8,267 nucleotides of DNA from RBG-16-42-24 sp964396785 (lineage in GTDB: Bacteria; Patescibacteriota; Microgenomatia; UBA8517): the NCBI GenBank assembly GCA_964396785.1, contig CAYNFU010000030.1, positions 1 to 8,267 of the forward strand. The letters are read 5' to 3'. How positions within the stretch are numbered: the stretch's first letter is position 1; every line of letters begins with the position of its first letter. Shown piece by piece: positions 1-5,389 of the stretch. Under the pieces are notes generated by a model. The model was given only the letters and a program-made list of their open reading frames with translations, did not search any database and was not told where the DNA came from. Both the position numbers and the translations under genes were made by a program.

Positions 1-374
1 CCTCCTCGGCATAAATCTTCGTATTCCCCTGATTTATAAACGGTTAGTTTTTCCCCATTTTTGGAAAACTCCTCTATAAGCTCAAGTTTATAAGGATTAT
101 CCTTGTAAAGATTTTTAACTTCCTCTTTGGACACTTCCCTGCCACTAAAGCCTTTCCAGGTTTGAAGAATGTCAGACATCTTCTTCTCTATTTTGGCAAA
201 ATCTTCCTCAGATACTTTTTCTTTGCCAAAATCAAAGTCATAATAAAATCCATCCTCAATTGCCGGACCAATTGTCCTTTTTGCCTTAGGCCAAAGGGAA
301 ATTACTGCAGCAGCGAGTAGGTGGGCAGTAGAATGTCTTAAATTATCTAAATCGGATTTATCCGCCATTGACAT
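1..374 (-). CDS. thrS: Threonyl-tRNA synthetase, N-terminal part (cut by window edge)
   Basis: ThrS charges tRNA-Thr with threonine in the cytoplasm; its N2 domain hydrolyses mischarged Ser-tRNA-Thr. Only 124 codons of the N-terminus are visible and the gene continues past position 1. The translation shows the N2 editing-domain signature RHSTAHLLAAAV (H14 and H18 form the HxxxH motif), then WPKAKRTIGPAIEDGFYYDFDF, and ends in DLCRGG with C122. The spacing from the first His to the Cys (108 residues) matches the bacterial enzyme. The usual TGS domain of about 60 residues before this is absent: the ORF opens about 13 residues before the His motif. ATG at 374 is chosen; a second in-frame ATG lies at 368. 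No Shine-Dalgarno is visible, but -10-like elements sit 6-7 nt before each ATG. Catalytic class II motifs lie outside the window. Confidence 0.93.
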   Translation of the reverse strand, partial: MSMADKSDLDNLRHSTAHLLAAAVISLWPKAKRTIGPAIEDGFYYDFDFGKEKVSEEDFAKIEKKMSDILQTWKGFSGREVSKEEVKNLYKDNPYKLELIEEFSKNGEKLTVYKSGEYEDLCRG

Positions 375-413
375 GATTGTATCTTATCAGAAGCTCTTAA
401 TTCAAAGCCTTAT
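375..413 (-). promoter_or_regulatory. Putative thrS promoter, leaderless geometry
   Basis: Reading the minus strand, TGATAAGAT (389-381) is an extended -10 ending 6 nt before ATG 374. Overlapping it, TACAAT (381-376) ends 7 nt before the second ATG at 368, and TTGAAT lies 18 nt upstream of TACAAT as a possible -35. The -35 would lie inside the 3' end of the upstream small gene. Predicted from sequence only. Confidence 0.45.
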
Positions 414-669
414 TTTTTCGAGGAAGAATAACCCTGTTTCTTAATAACTGAATAGAAAGAGCGCTTGCAAGTTTTTTTGCGTGTTCGTGGCTTAAACCCA
501 CCCTGGCTACAACTTGGGAACTGTCGGTTTTTGGAATGTCTTGGGCGATATCAAGAACTAACCCGTTTTTATTTGAAGTAATGCGAATATTGTCTGAATA
601 AAGAATAGGAGTTTTGCCTGGATCTAAAACTAATTTCTTAGGGACGGGGTTTTGTTTCTTTTTTTCCAC
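397..669 (-). CDS. DUF3467-like small protein
   Basis: This 90-residue protein has a basic N-terminus followed by ILYSDNIRITSNKNGLVLDI (about residues 22-41), a polar loop, VVARVGLSHEHAKKLASAL (about 53-71) and a basic tail. A beta segment of the Y-x-N/D-x-[IV]-x-[IV] type, then an LD strand, then a 'V-x-[LM]-S-x-x-H-A-K-x-L' helix is the pattern I associate with DUF3467, a family of unknown function in bacteria. No signal peptide or membrane segment is present, so it is probably cytosolic. The start is GTG at 669, supported by an extended -10 (TGATAGAAT) ending 7 nt before it; there is no Shine-Dalgarno. It lies 22 bp upstream of thrS and 30 bp after the C39-like gene on the same strand. Family membership is inferred from pattern only. 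Confidence 0.7.
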   Translation of the reverse strand: MEKKKQNPVPKKLVLDPGKTPILYSDNIRITSNKNGLVLDIAQDIPKTDSSQVVARVGLSHEHAKKLASALSIQLLRNRVILPRKNKALN

Positions 670-705
670 TTGAGGGATTCTATCAGGAAAGCGACTCAGT
701 TACAA
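670..705 (-). promoter_or_regulatory. Putative promoter of the DUF3467-like gene
   Basis: On the minus strand, TTGTAA (705-700), a 17-nt spacer and TAGAAT (682-677) preceded by TGA form an extended -10 promoter. The -10 ends 7 nt before the GTG start, so transcription would begin at or next to the start codon. The -35 overlaps the stop codon of the upstream gene. Confidence 0.55.
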
Positions 706-1800
706 ATTATTTATAGCGTCTCTCGCCTCGTCATAATTTTTGTTATATTGAATGGCGAGCTCAAACTGTTCTCGAGCTTTATCCCTCTCCCCCTGGGCTA
801 AATAAATTCGCCCTCGAATTAAGTAAAGCTCTGAAAATGCTCGGTTACCACCATTTAGAAGTCTATCCGATATTTCAAACACTCTTGGGTAATTTTCAAG
901 TTTCTGATATGCCAAAATAGGTTCAATTTGATACCATAGCATTCGTCTTGGTAGTCTTCCCTCAACAGACTCAAAAGCCTCTAAAGTCTTTTGATAGTCG
1001 CCTAAGTGGTATGCGGCAGTTGAAATATTAAAAATAGGGTAGATATTATCAGGGTCAACACTTCTTTCTTTCTCGGCTCTAGACAGTGCATTGGCCCAGG
1101 CGACTTGCTCGTCGGACTCTTCACCGAGAATCGCCATAACTAACCCTTCCTGCTCGGGTTTGTAAACGATAATGTAGTCATAACTAAACGGTTGCCACAT
1201 AGAAAGAAAATCAAAGTATGAGATTCTCCTATTGGGTCCCTCATATGAATCGTCCTGGATTATTACCTGAGCCTCTTCGTTAAAACCCCTCACGATTCTA
1301 AAATGTCCAATATCCTCATTAAGGTGAAGCCATGTTTTAACTACGACTGGGATGCCGTTTGCCGTAAAGCGCTTAAGGGTCTCTATGTCCCCGTTTCTGC
1401 GACCAAGAGCCGAAAGGCCGTATTTTTGAGCCCACTGGGTAAATTCATAAGTGAATATTGTTTTGTCGTCATTGTCACCCGATGGAATCTGGTAAGGACG
1501 CATTTGGTCTCCAAGTTCAGACTGTGTGACTTTAACGCCGTACCAATTAAGAATCATGGTAAGAGTTGCCGGCCCGCAGTTATTAAATGTCTGATAGACG
1601 TGGTAGGGGTTGTCGACCAAAGCTTCTTTACCGGGAGACTTTACCTCAATACCAGTACCCTCATTATTGGGCACAGAAGTATCTTGTCTTATGTTTTGGA
1701 CGAATTTGCTCTCGACCGGAGGCTCTGGGCGGTTAAAATACCAAAAAACTCCGCCCAAAAGAGCGAAAATTGCAATTATTATCCCAATTATTTTTCCCAT
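700..1800 (-). CDS. Membrane-anchored C39-like cysteine peptidase with C-terminal TPRs
   Basis: The 366-residue protein has one N-terminal membrane segment (about 3-22) and no obvious cleavage site, then a polar linker, so the rest probably lies outside the cytoplasm. Residues about 64-215 look like a papain-fold Peptidase_C39_2 domain: QTFNNCGPATL gives the oxyanion Gln (Q70) and nucleophile Cys (C75), GHFRIVRGF gives the His (H166), and IIQDDSY gives the Asp (D183 or D184). All catalytic positions are therefore present. Residues about 235-366 are helical with TPR-like repeats, clearest in the last 46 residues (YLIRGRIYLAQGERDKA). C39 domains in ABC transporters cleave double-glycine leaders, but no transporter is fused or adjacent here, so the substrate is unknown. 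The TPR part may bind a partner. ATG 1800 is supported by a TATAAT box 8 nt upstream. Confidence 0.85.
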   Translation of the reverse strand: MGKIIGIIIAIFALLGGVFWYFNRPEPPVESKFVQNIRQDTSVPNNEGTGIEVKSPGKEALVDNPYHVYQTFNNCGPATLTMILNWYGVKVTQSELGDQMRPYQIPSGDNDDKTIFTYEFTQWAQKYGLSALGRRNGDIETLKRFTANGIPVVVKTWLHLNEDIGHFRIVRGFNEEAQVIIQDDSYEGPNRRISYFDFLSMWQPFSYDYIIVYKPEQEGLVMAILGEESDEQVAWANALSRAEKERSVDPDNIYPIFNISTAAYHLGDYQKTLEAFESVEGRLPRRMLWYQIEPILAYQKLENYPRVFEISDRLLNGGNRAFSELYLIRGRIYLAQGERDKAREQFELAIQYNKNYDEARDAINNL

Positions 1801-1837
1801 GAGGCTATATTATACTTTTAAAGGTTGTTTTTGAAAA
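1801..1837 (-). promoter_or_regulatory. Putative promoter of the C39-like gene
   Basis: On the minus strand, TTTTCA (1837-1832), a 17-nt spacer and a consensus TATAAT (1814-1809) lie just upstream of the gene. Only 8 nt separate the -10 from ATG 1800, leaving a leader of 0-2 nt. The -35 lies inside the 3' end of the preceding esterase gene. Confidence 0.6.
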
Positions 1838-2882
1838 ACTCGACAGTTTCCTCCATTGCCTGAGTAAAGGAGCCTCCGGTTAGATTATGGCCTCCATCTT
1901 GGTATTCATTGAGCTCATGGACTATATCTGTTTCATCAAGAATACTAATTAAGTTTCTGGAATATTCAATACTCACAACATTGTCGTTAACCGAGTGATT
2001 AAGTTGAACTGCCCCATTAACCCCATTAAGATAATTTGTAGGAACGACCTGCTTCCAGAATGCACTTTCCGGGTCAAAAGGACCCCAAGCCTCACGTAGT
2101 TCCTGGCGCTTCCTGGCCCACTCTGAGTCGGGGGGAGGAGCTCTATAGCTGGTATCCTGAATACTAAACTCGTCGAGGTCAGAGTATGTGTAGCCTGCAC
2201 CCGACCAAATGACAACTGCAGGAACTTCGTCTTCTACAACGAAACTTCTAAAGACGATATTCCCTGACATTGAGTGTCCCCAGAGACCGATTTTATCTTT
2301 ATTTACAAAACCGGAATTTTGCAAAGCTGAGCGGGCATTTAGAGCGTCTACTACATAGTCCCCCGAATAATACCCGCCCCCGGGTTCACCCTCGGAATTT
2401 CCGTGCCCCCGAAGGTCTATTTTAAATACGACAAACCCGCTTTTGGCGAGATAATCTACATATGAGTTATAGTTAACTTCCGTCCTATACTCTTTCGGTA
2501 CAATATATCCATGGACAAATACAATTGCCGGCCAGCCAGCTTCTGGGGGGTCACCTTTGGGGAGAGTTAAAAGGCCAAAAACCTTTAAGCCGTCAGAGCG
2601 GTAACTTGTTAAATAGGATGTGTAGTTTGAGTTTTCAGAAAGAGTCTTCTTCTCCCCCAACGAGCTTTCATACTCCCTACTTCTTAAATAAGGAATGGTG
2701 AGCTCTTGAAAGGCAAAAGGCGTAGGAGTTGGCGTGGCAAGAATCTGGGAGACATTTTTGGCAACTGACGTAAGAGTATTGTCTTTTCTTTGAGAAACAA
2801 AAATAAAACCTAAAATTCCAACGATTAGAACAGCCCCAAACAAGAGAAGTACTTGGACTACCCCACGCGTATTTTTGGACAT
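1818..2882 (-). CDS. Membrane-anchored alpha/beta hydrolase (S9/esterase-like), paralog A
   Basis: This 354-residue protein has an N-terminal membrane segment (about 8-29), a short Thr-Pro linker (residues 50-55) and an alpha/beta hydrolase domain from about residue 85. Visible fold markers are VFVHGY (oxyanion region, 122-126), DLRGHGNSEG (156-165), the nucleophile elbow GHSMSG with S204, acid D300 in HSVNDN and H332 in GGHNL. The order matches dienelactone-hydrolase and prolyl-oligopeptidase-like families, hydrolysing an ester or peptide bond, probably outside the cell. Substrate cannot be read from sequence. The elbow is GxSxS followed by G, rather than the usual GxSxG. It pairs head to head with a clear paralog at 2953-3984. 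ATG 2882 gives a clean anchor; a -10-like TAAACT ends 6 nt before it and no Shine-Dalgarno is correctly spaced. Confidence 0.88.
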   Translation of the reverse strand: MSKNTRGVVQVLLLFGAVLIVGILGFIFVSQRKDNTLTSVAKNVSQILATPTPTPFAFQELTIPYLRSREYESSLGEKKTLSENSNYTSYLTSYRSDGLKVFGLLTLPKGDPPEAGWPAIVFVHGYIVPKEYRTEVNYNSYVDYLAKSGFVVFKIDLRGHGNSEGEPGGGYYSGDYVVDALNARSALQNSGFVNKDKIGLWGHSMSGNIVFRSFVVEDEVPAVVIWSGAGYTYSDLDEFSIQDTSYRAPPPDSEWARKRQELREAWGPFDPESAFWKQVVPTNYLNGVNGAVQLNHSVNDNVVSIEYSRNLISILDETDIVHELNEYQDGGHNLTGGSFTQAMEETVEFFKNNL

Positions 2883-2952
2883 TCCTTTAGTTTACAACAA
2901 CAAATATGAGGTTTGGAATTGCTTGTTTTGGTGTGCTATTCTTATAATTCGT
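2883..2952. promoter_or_regulatory. Divergent promoter region between the two esterase genes
   Basis: This 70-bp gap must hold promoters for both directions. Minus strand: TAAACT (2894-2889) ends 6 nt before ATG 2882, a weak -10. Plus strand: extended -10 TGCTATTCT (2934-2942) with TTGGAA (2913-2918) 18 nt upstream, and an overlapping consensus TATAAT (2943-2948) only 4 nt before ATG 2953. Either plus-strand choice leaves almost no leader. I see no clear operator palindrome. Confidence 0.5.
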
Positions 2953-3984
2953 ATGAAAAAGACTTTAGGGATATTGATAGGACTTCTTATTTTGGCTTCA
3001 GGAATTTACTTTTTGAGAAACGGGCGTGACCTTGAACTTTCAGGCATCCCCTTTGTCCAGGAAAACGAAGGAGGTCCGGAAATGGAGCCTCACCCTCTTT
3101 CGATTGAAGCTCTAAGGCAAGGAGAGTACCCCGGAAGCGATATTGTAATTGAGCAGACGCTTGAGCCGGGTTCAAACTACCAAAGGTATATTGCCTCCTA
3201 TAAATCAGAAGGACTAAAAATATTCGGGCTTTTAACAAAACCCAACGGAAATGCTCCTCAAGGATTTCCAGTAGTAATTTTTAATCACGGCTACATCTCC
3301 CCTTCGGTCTATAAGACAACGGAGAAATATGTTGCATATCAGGATGCATTTGCGAAAGCCGGCTATGTTACTTTTAAGTCTGACTATCGTGGCCACGGAA
3401 ACTCCGAAGGACAAGCCTCGGGAGGTTACGGGTCCAATGGTTATACGATAGACGTTTTAAATGCGGTAGCGTCAGTTCAGAAACTCAAAGATGTTAATCC
3501 CGAAAAAATTGGCATGTGGGGACACTCAATGGGGGGGCACATTACTTTGGAAATTATGGTGGTTAATCCAGATATCAAAGCTGGGGTCATTTGGGCCGGA
3601 GTAGTTGGGTCTTATGAAGATTTGTTTGAGCGCTGGAGGAGAAGAGCCGGTCCCACTCCTACCCCAAACCCAAATAGTCAAAGGGGGAGATGGAGACAAG
3701 AACTCGCGGAAAAATTTGGAGATCCGAGTCAAAACCCCGAATTTTGGAAAGCTCTTTCTGCAACGAGCTACTTAGAGGATATTTCGGGGCCCGTTCAGCT
3801 ACACCACGGAGCGAGCGATAATTCTGTGCCGGTTGAATTTTCAAGGTCCTTAAGAAATTTACTCAATAATGAGGGGAAGGAAGTTGAATTATATGAATAT
3901 GAAGGAGACGATCACAATTTATCTTCCAATTTATCCTTAGCTCTTTCTCGTTCAGTTGAGTTTTTCGATAGATATCTTAAATAG
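2953..3984 (+). CDS. Membrane-anchored alpha/beta hydrolase (S9/esterase-like), paralog B
   Basis: The protein is 343 residues from ATG 2953. A longer reading from a TTG at 2875 is rejected because it runs through the divergent promoter and would bury the membrane anchor. The N-terminal segment (about 3-21) is hydrophobic after MKK, so it is an uncleaved anchor or signal peptide. The hydrolase domain carries IFNHGY (109-114), DYRGHGNSEG (144-153), canonical elbow GHSMGG with S192, D289 in HGASDN and H321 in DDHNL. The catalytic triad is complete. It aligns along its length with paralog A (shared YxSYxSxGLKxFGLLT, FWK, YSR/FSR blocks). An Arg-rich then Pro-Thr-Pro insert (about 228-242) falls in the probable lid, where A differs most, so substrates may differ. 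It ends 8 bp from the convergent lysozyme-like gene. Confidence 0.88.
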   Translation: MKKTLGILIGLLILASGIYFLRNGRDLELSGIPFVQENEGGPEMEPHPLSIEALRQGEYPGSDIVIEQTLEPGSNYQRYIASYKSEGLKIFGLLTKPNGNAPQGFPVVIFNHGYISPSVYKTTEKYVAYQDAFAKAGYVTFKSDYRGHGNSEGQASGGYGSNGYTIDVLNAVASVQKLKDVNPEKIGMWGHSMGGHITLEIMVVNPDIKAGVIWAGVVGSYEDLFERWRRRAGPTPTPNPNSQRGRWRQELAEKFGDPSQNPEFWKALSATSYLEDISGPVQLHHGASDNSVPVEFSRSLRNLLNNEGKEVELYEYEGDDHNLSSNLSLALSRSVEFFDRYLK

Positions 3985-3992
3985 AAAGAAAG

Positions 3993-4523
3993 TTATGGAA
4001 AACAGTTTGGCCAGAGATTTCCTTTTCCGATAGAGGCGACATAAGCTGCGGTTTGGGCCGACTCCTCGGCACTAAAGCGCAAGTCGGTATTTGTATCTTC
4101 CCCTAGAGCCTGCCTGTTACTTATCCAACTAGACTCACCGAATTGGAAAAGGCCAACATAAGGACCATTTACAGCTAGTGGGTTAAAACCAGATTCGCAG
4201 GTTGCGATGTGCCTTAAAACATTAGGGTCCACACCATATTGGCCAGCAAACCTCTCAATTAGTGCGTGGACTTCTTGGGGAGGGATGGGTGGAGGAAGAA
4301 CTGGCGTGGGGGTCGGAGAAGGAGTAGGCGTAGGCGAGGGTGAAGGCGAAGGTGAGGGAGTTGGAGTGGGCGTTAATGTAGGAGTTGGTGTGGGAGATAG
4401 AGTAGGTGTAGAGATTGAGATTAAGCTCAGTACCTCCCCCTTACTTCTTGATAGAGCAAAAATTGCTCCAGGAATTACAACAAACAAGACTCCGACGATT
4501 AAATATTTCCAGAGAGTTTTCAT
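3993..4523 (-). CDS. Membrane-anchored lysozyme-like (SLT/RPF-type) protein with Thr/Ser-Pro stalk
   Basis: This 176-residue protein has an N-terminal membrane segment (about 7-25), a stalk at residues 39-75 made almost only of TP and SP pairs, a short Pro-rich bridge, and a compact C-terminal domain of about 95 residues. That domain reads PNVLRHIATCESGFNP...NGPYVGLFQF...W: a catalytic-type Glu (E110) followed by S-G-x-N-P and G-L-x-Q-[FI], as in small lytic transglycosylase and resuscitation-promoting-factor-like lysozyme folds. C109 and C174 (in WPNCF at the end) could form a disulfide, which fits an extracytoplasmic location. The likely role is cleaving peptidoglycan glycan strands, either for its own wall remodelling or on neighbouring cells. 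It is small for a transglycosylase, close to RPF size. ATG 4523 lies 9 nt after an extended -10. Confidence 0.85.
   Translation of the reverse strand: MKTLWKYLIVGVLFVVIPGAIFALSRSKGEVLSLISISTPTLSPTPTPTLTPTPTPSPSPSPSPTPTPSPTPTPVLPPPIPPQEVHALIERFAGQYGVDPNVLRHIATCESGFNPLAVNGPYVGLFQFGESSWISNRQALGEDTNTDLRFSAEESAQTAAYVASIGKGNLWPNCFP
4299..4409 (-). repeat. Low-complexity tandem repeat encoding the (T/S)P stalk
   Basis: About 110 bp of imperfect 6-bp units (plus-strand pattern GGnGTn or GGnGAn) encode alternating Thr-Pro and Ser-Pro pairs in the lysozyme-like protein. Synonymous variation between units shows it is not a freshly expanded perfect repeat, but it could still vary in length by slippage. 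Confidence 0.85.
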
Positions 4524-4541
4524 AGAAGCAAAATTATAACA
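4524..4541 (-). promoter_or_regulatory. Putative promoter of the lysozyme-like gene
   Basis: On the minus strand TGTTATAAT (4541-4533) is a perfect extended -10, ending 9 nt before ATG 4523. The implied leader is about 2-3 nt and there is no Shine-Dalgarno. A well-spaced -35 is not obvious, as is common with extended -10 promoters. Confidence 0.6.
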
Positions 4542-4553
4542 CCTAACCCAAGA

Positions 4554-4934
4554 TTACTTTTCAACGAGAGTTTTGAGGGGGCCGAGATAATAGTCTTTCC
4601 AGCCATCATAAAGCTCTTTCCATCCTTCTTGAGGTAGGTTTTTATGAATAAGGGTCAATTCGGTATTTCCGTTTATCTCCTTTAGTTCAAAGGATACTTT
4701 GGATGGAGTTTCCCATTTTCCTCCGTACCAATCTTGTATAAGGAGTTTATTTGGTATGACTTTTGAATTTTTACCCCAGATGTCTCCTCCCCAGAGTGAA
4801 AAATTATCTCCCGGACTGGCGCTCATTTTGGCGGGGCCCCCTCCCCACTTCTCTATTTGCTCAGGGTCAACCAGAGCCTGCCAAACTTTACCGATTGAAG
4901 CCTTGATTACGTATTTTTGTTTGAAAGACCTCAT
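4554..4934 (-). CDS. AHSA1/SRPBCC-domain protein
   Basis: The 126-residue protein fits the Aha1 C-terminal-like branch of the SRPBCC (START-like) fold. It opens with FKQKYVIKASIGKVWQALVDPEQIEKWGG, continues with a G-DNFSLWGGDIWGKN segment, VIPNKLLIQDW, a TELTLIHKNLP strand and ends in GWKDYYLGPLKTL, the helix that closes the cavity. Family members bind hydrophobic ligands or act as Hsp90 co-factors in eukaryotes; bacterial members are mostly uncharacterised, so function is open. No signal peptide is visible, suggesting a cytosolic protein. ATG 4934 is preferred over an in-frame TTG at 4949 because an extended -10 (TGGTATACT) overlaps the TTG and ends 5 nt before the ATG. The gene is divergent from the RRM gene. 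Confidence 0.85.
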   Translation of the reverse strand: MRSFKQKYVIKASIGKVWQALVDPEQIEKWGGGPAKMSASPGDNFSLWGGDIWGKNSKVIPNKLLIQDWYGGKWETPSKVSFELKEINGNTELTLIHKNLPQEGWKELYDGWKDYYLGPLKTLVEK

Positions 4935-4939
4935 AAGCC

Positions 4940-4970
4940 AGTATACCAATTACCAATTCTATGGTATACT
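4940..4970. promoter_or_regulatory. Symmetric divergent promoter (inverted repeat of extended -10 boxes)
   Basis: AGTATACCA (4940-4948) and TGGTATACT (4962-4970) are exact reverse complements separated by 13 bp. Each reads as extended -10 TGGTATACT in one direction: minus strand for the AHSA1 gene, plus strand for the RRM gene. A short direct repeat of CCAATT lies at 4946-4951 and 4953-4958 in the left arm and spacer. The arrangement could also be an operator for a dimeric regulator. Confidence 0.55.
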
Positions 4971-4976
4971 TTATGC

Positions 4977-5062
4977 CAACTTACTTAAGTTTCGATTGCC
5001 GTACTTGAAGGAATCTTCTTGGGGACAGTCTTCACATAAGTAAAAATAGGTGGTGATAAAGT
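4977..5062 (+). promoter_or_regulatory. Long 5' leader with strong Shine-Dalgarno of the RRM gene
   Basis: If transcription starts about 7 nt after the -10 at 4965-4970, the leader is about 86 nt. It ends in AGGTGGTGAT (5048-5057), a near-complete match to the anti-Shine-Dalgarno complement, 5 nt before ATG 5063. TTACTTA (4981-4987) pairs with TAAGTAA (5037-5043), and a small GAAG/CTTC hairpin (5007-5018) lies inside, so the leader could fold with the Shine-Dalgarno just outside the stem. No known riboswitch class is recognised. Confidence 0.5.
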
Positions 5063-5374
5063 ATGGCAAAAAGATTATTCGTAGGGGGACTTCCCTACAC
5101 AGCTACAGACGACGAGCTAAAGCAATTTTTTGCAGTTATTGGTGATGTAACAAGTGCAACAGTTATTACAGATAGGTATTCTGGTCAAGGTAAAGGATTT
5201 GGATTTGTAGAATATGCTGATGACAAAGATGCCGATAAAGCAATTAAGGAGCTTTCAGGGAAAGAGCTCGGAGGAAGAAAAATAATTGTAAATGAGGCGA
5301 GACCTCGTGAGGAAAGAAGTTCAGCTGGTTATGACAGAAGTGGTGGTGGAAAAAGACAGACAAGACGCTGGTAA
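5063..5374 (+). CDS. Single-RRM RNA-binding protein
   Basis: This 103-residue protein is one RNA recognition motif plus a short basic tail. RNP2 is LFVGGL (5-10) and RNP1 is KGFGFVEY (44-51), with the aromatic residues that stack on RNA bases present at F6, F46 and F48. The beta-alpha-beta-beta-alpha-beta layout is complete through KIIVNEARPR (about 73-82). The tail (about 83-103) is rich in Arg, Gly and Ser and ends in RRW. It resembles the small glycine-tailed RRM proteins of cyanobacteria and other bacteria, several of which are cold-induced. The likely role is binding single-stranded RNA in the cytoplasm, as a chaperone or post-transcriptional regulator. It has the only strong Shine-Dalgarno in the window. 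The Cys-rich gene begins 15 bp downstream. Confidence 0.95.
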   Translation: MAKRLFVGGLPYTATDDELKQFFAVIGDVTSATVITDRYSGQGKGFGFVEYADDKDADKAIKELSGKELGGRKIIVNEARPREERSSAGYDRSGGGKRQTRRW

Positions 5375-5389
5375 TTTTAGTTAAAAATT

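Noticed and set aside
1303..1821. 172-residue plus-strand ORF antisense to the C39-like gene
   Set aside because: It lies opposite a gene with a complete catalytic triad and a promoter; its own translation shows no recognisable domain and it is a reading-frame shadow.
2875..2952. TTG start giving esterase B a 26-residue N-terminal extension
   Set aside because: It overlaps the start of the divergent gene, crosses the promoter region and would place an unlikely sequence before a normal MKK-type membrane anchor.
4207..4539. 110-residue plus-strand ORF with a Gly-Val/Gly-Glu repeat
   Set aside because: The repeat is simply the complement of the Thr/Ser-Pro stalk of the lysozyme-like gene.
4935..4949. 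TTG start giving the AHSA1 protein five extra residues
   Set aside because: The codons overlap the extended -10 box, so a transcript from that promoter would not include them.
4699..5043. 114-residue plus-strand ORF running into the RRM leader
   Set aside because: It is antisense to the AHSA1 gene and crosses the divergent promoter; no domain is recognisable.
5369..5377. TGGTAATTT before the Cys-rich gene as its own extended -10
   Set aside because: It overlaps the last codon and stop of the RRM gene, matches -10 consensus poorly and ends 12 nt from the ATG; cotranscription with the RRM gene is simpler.
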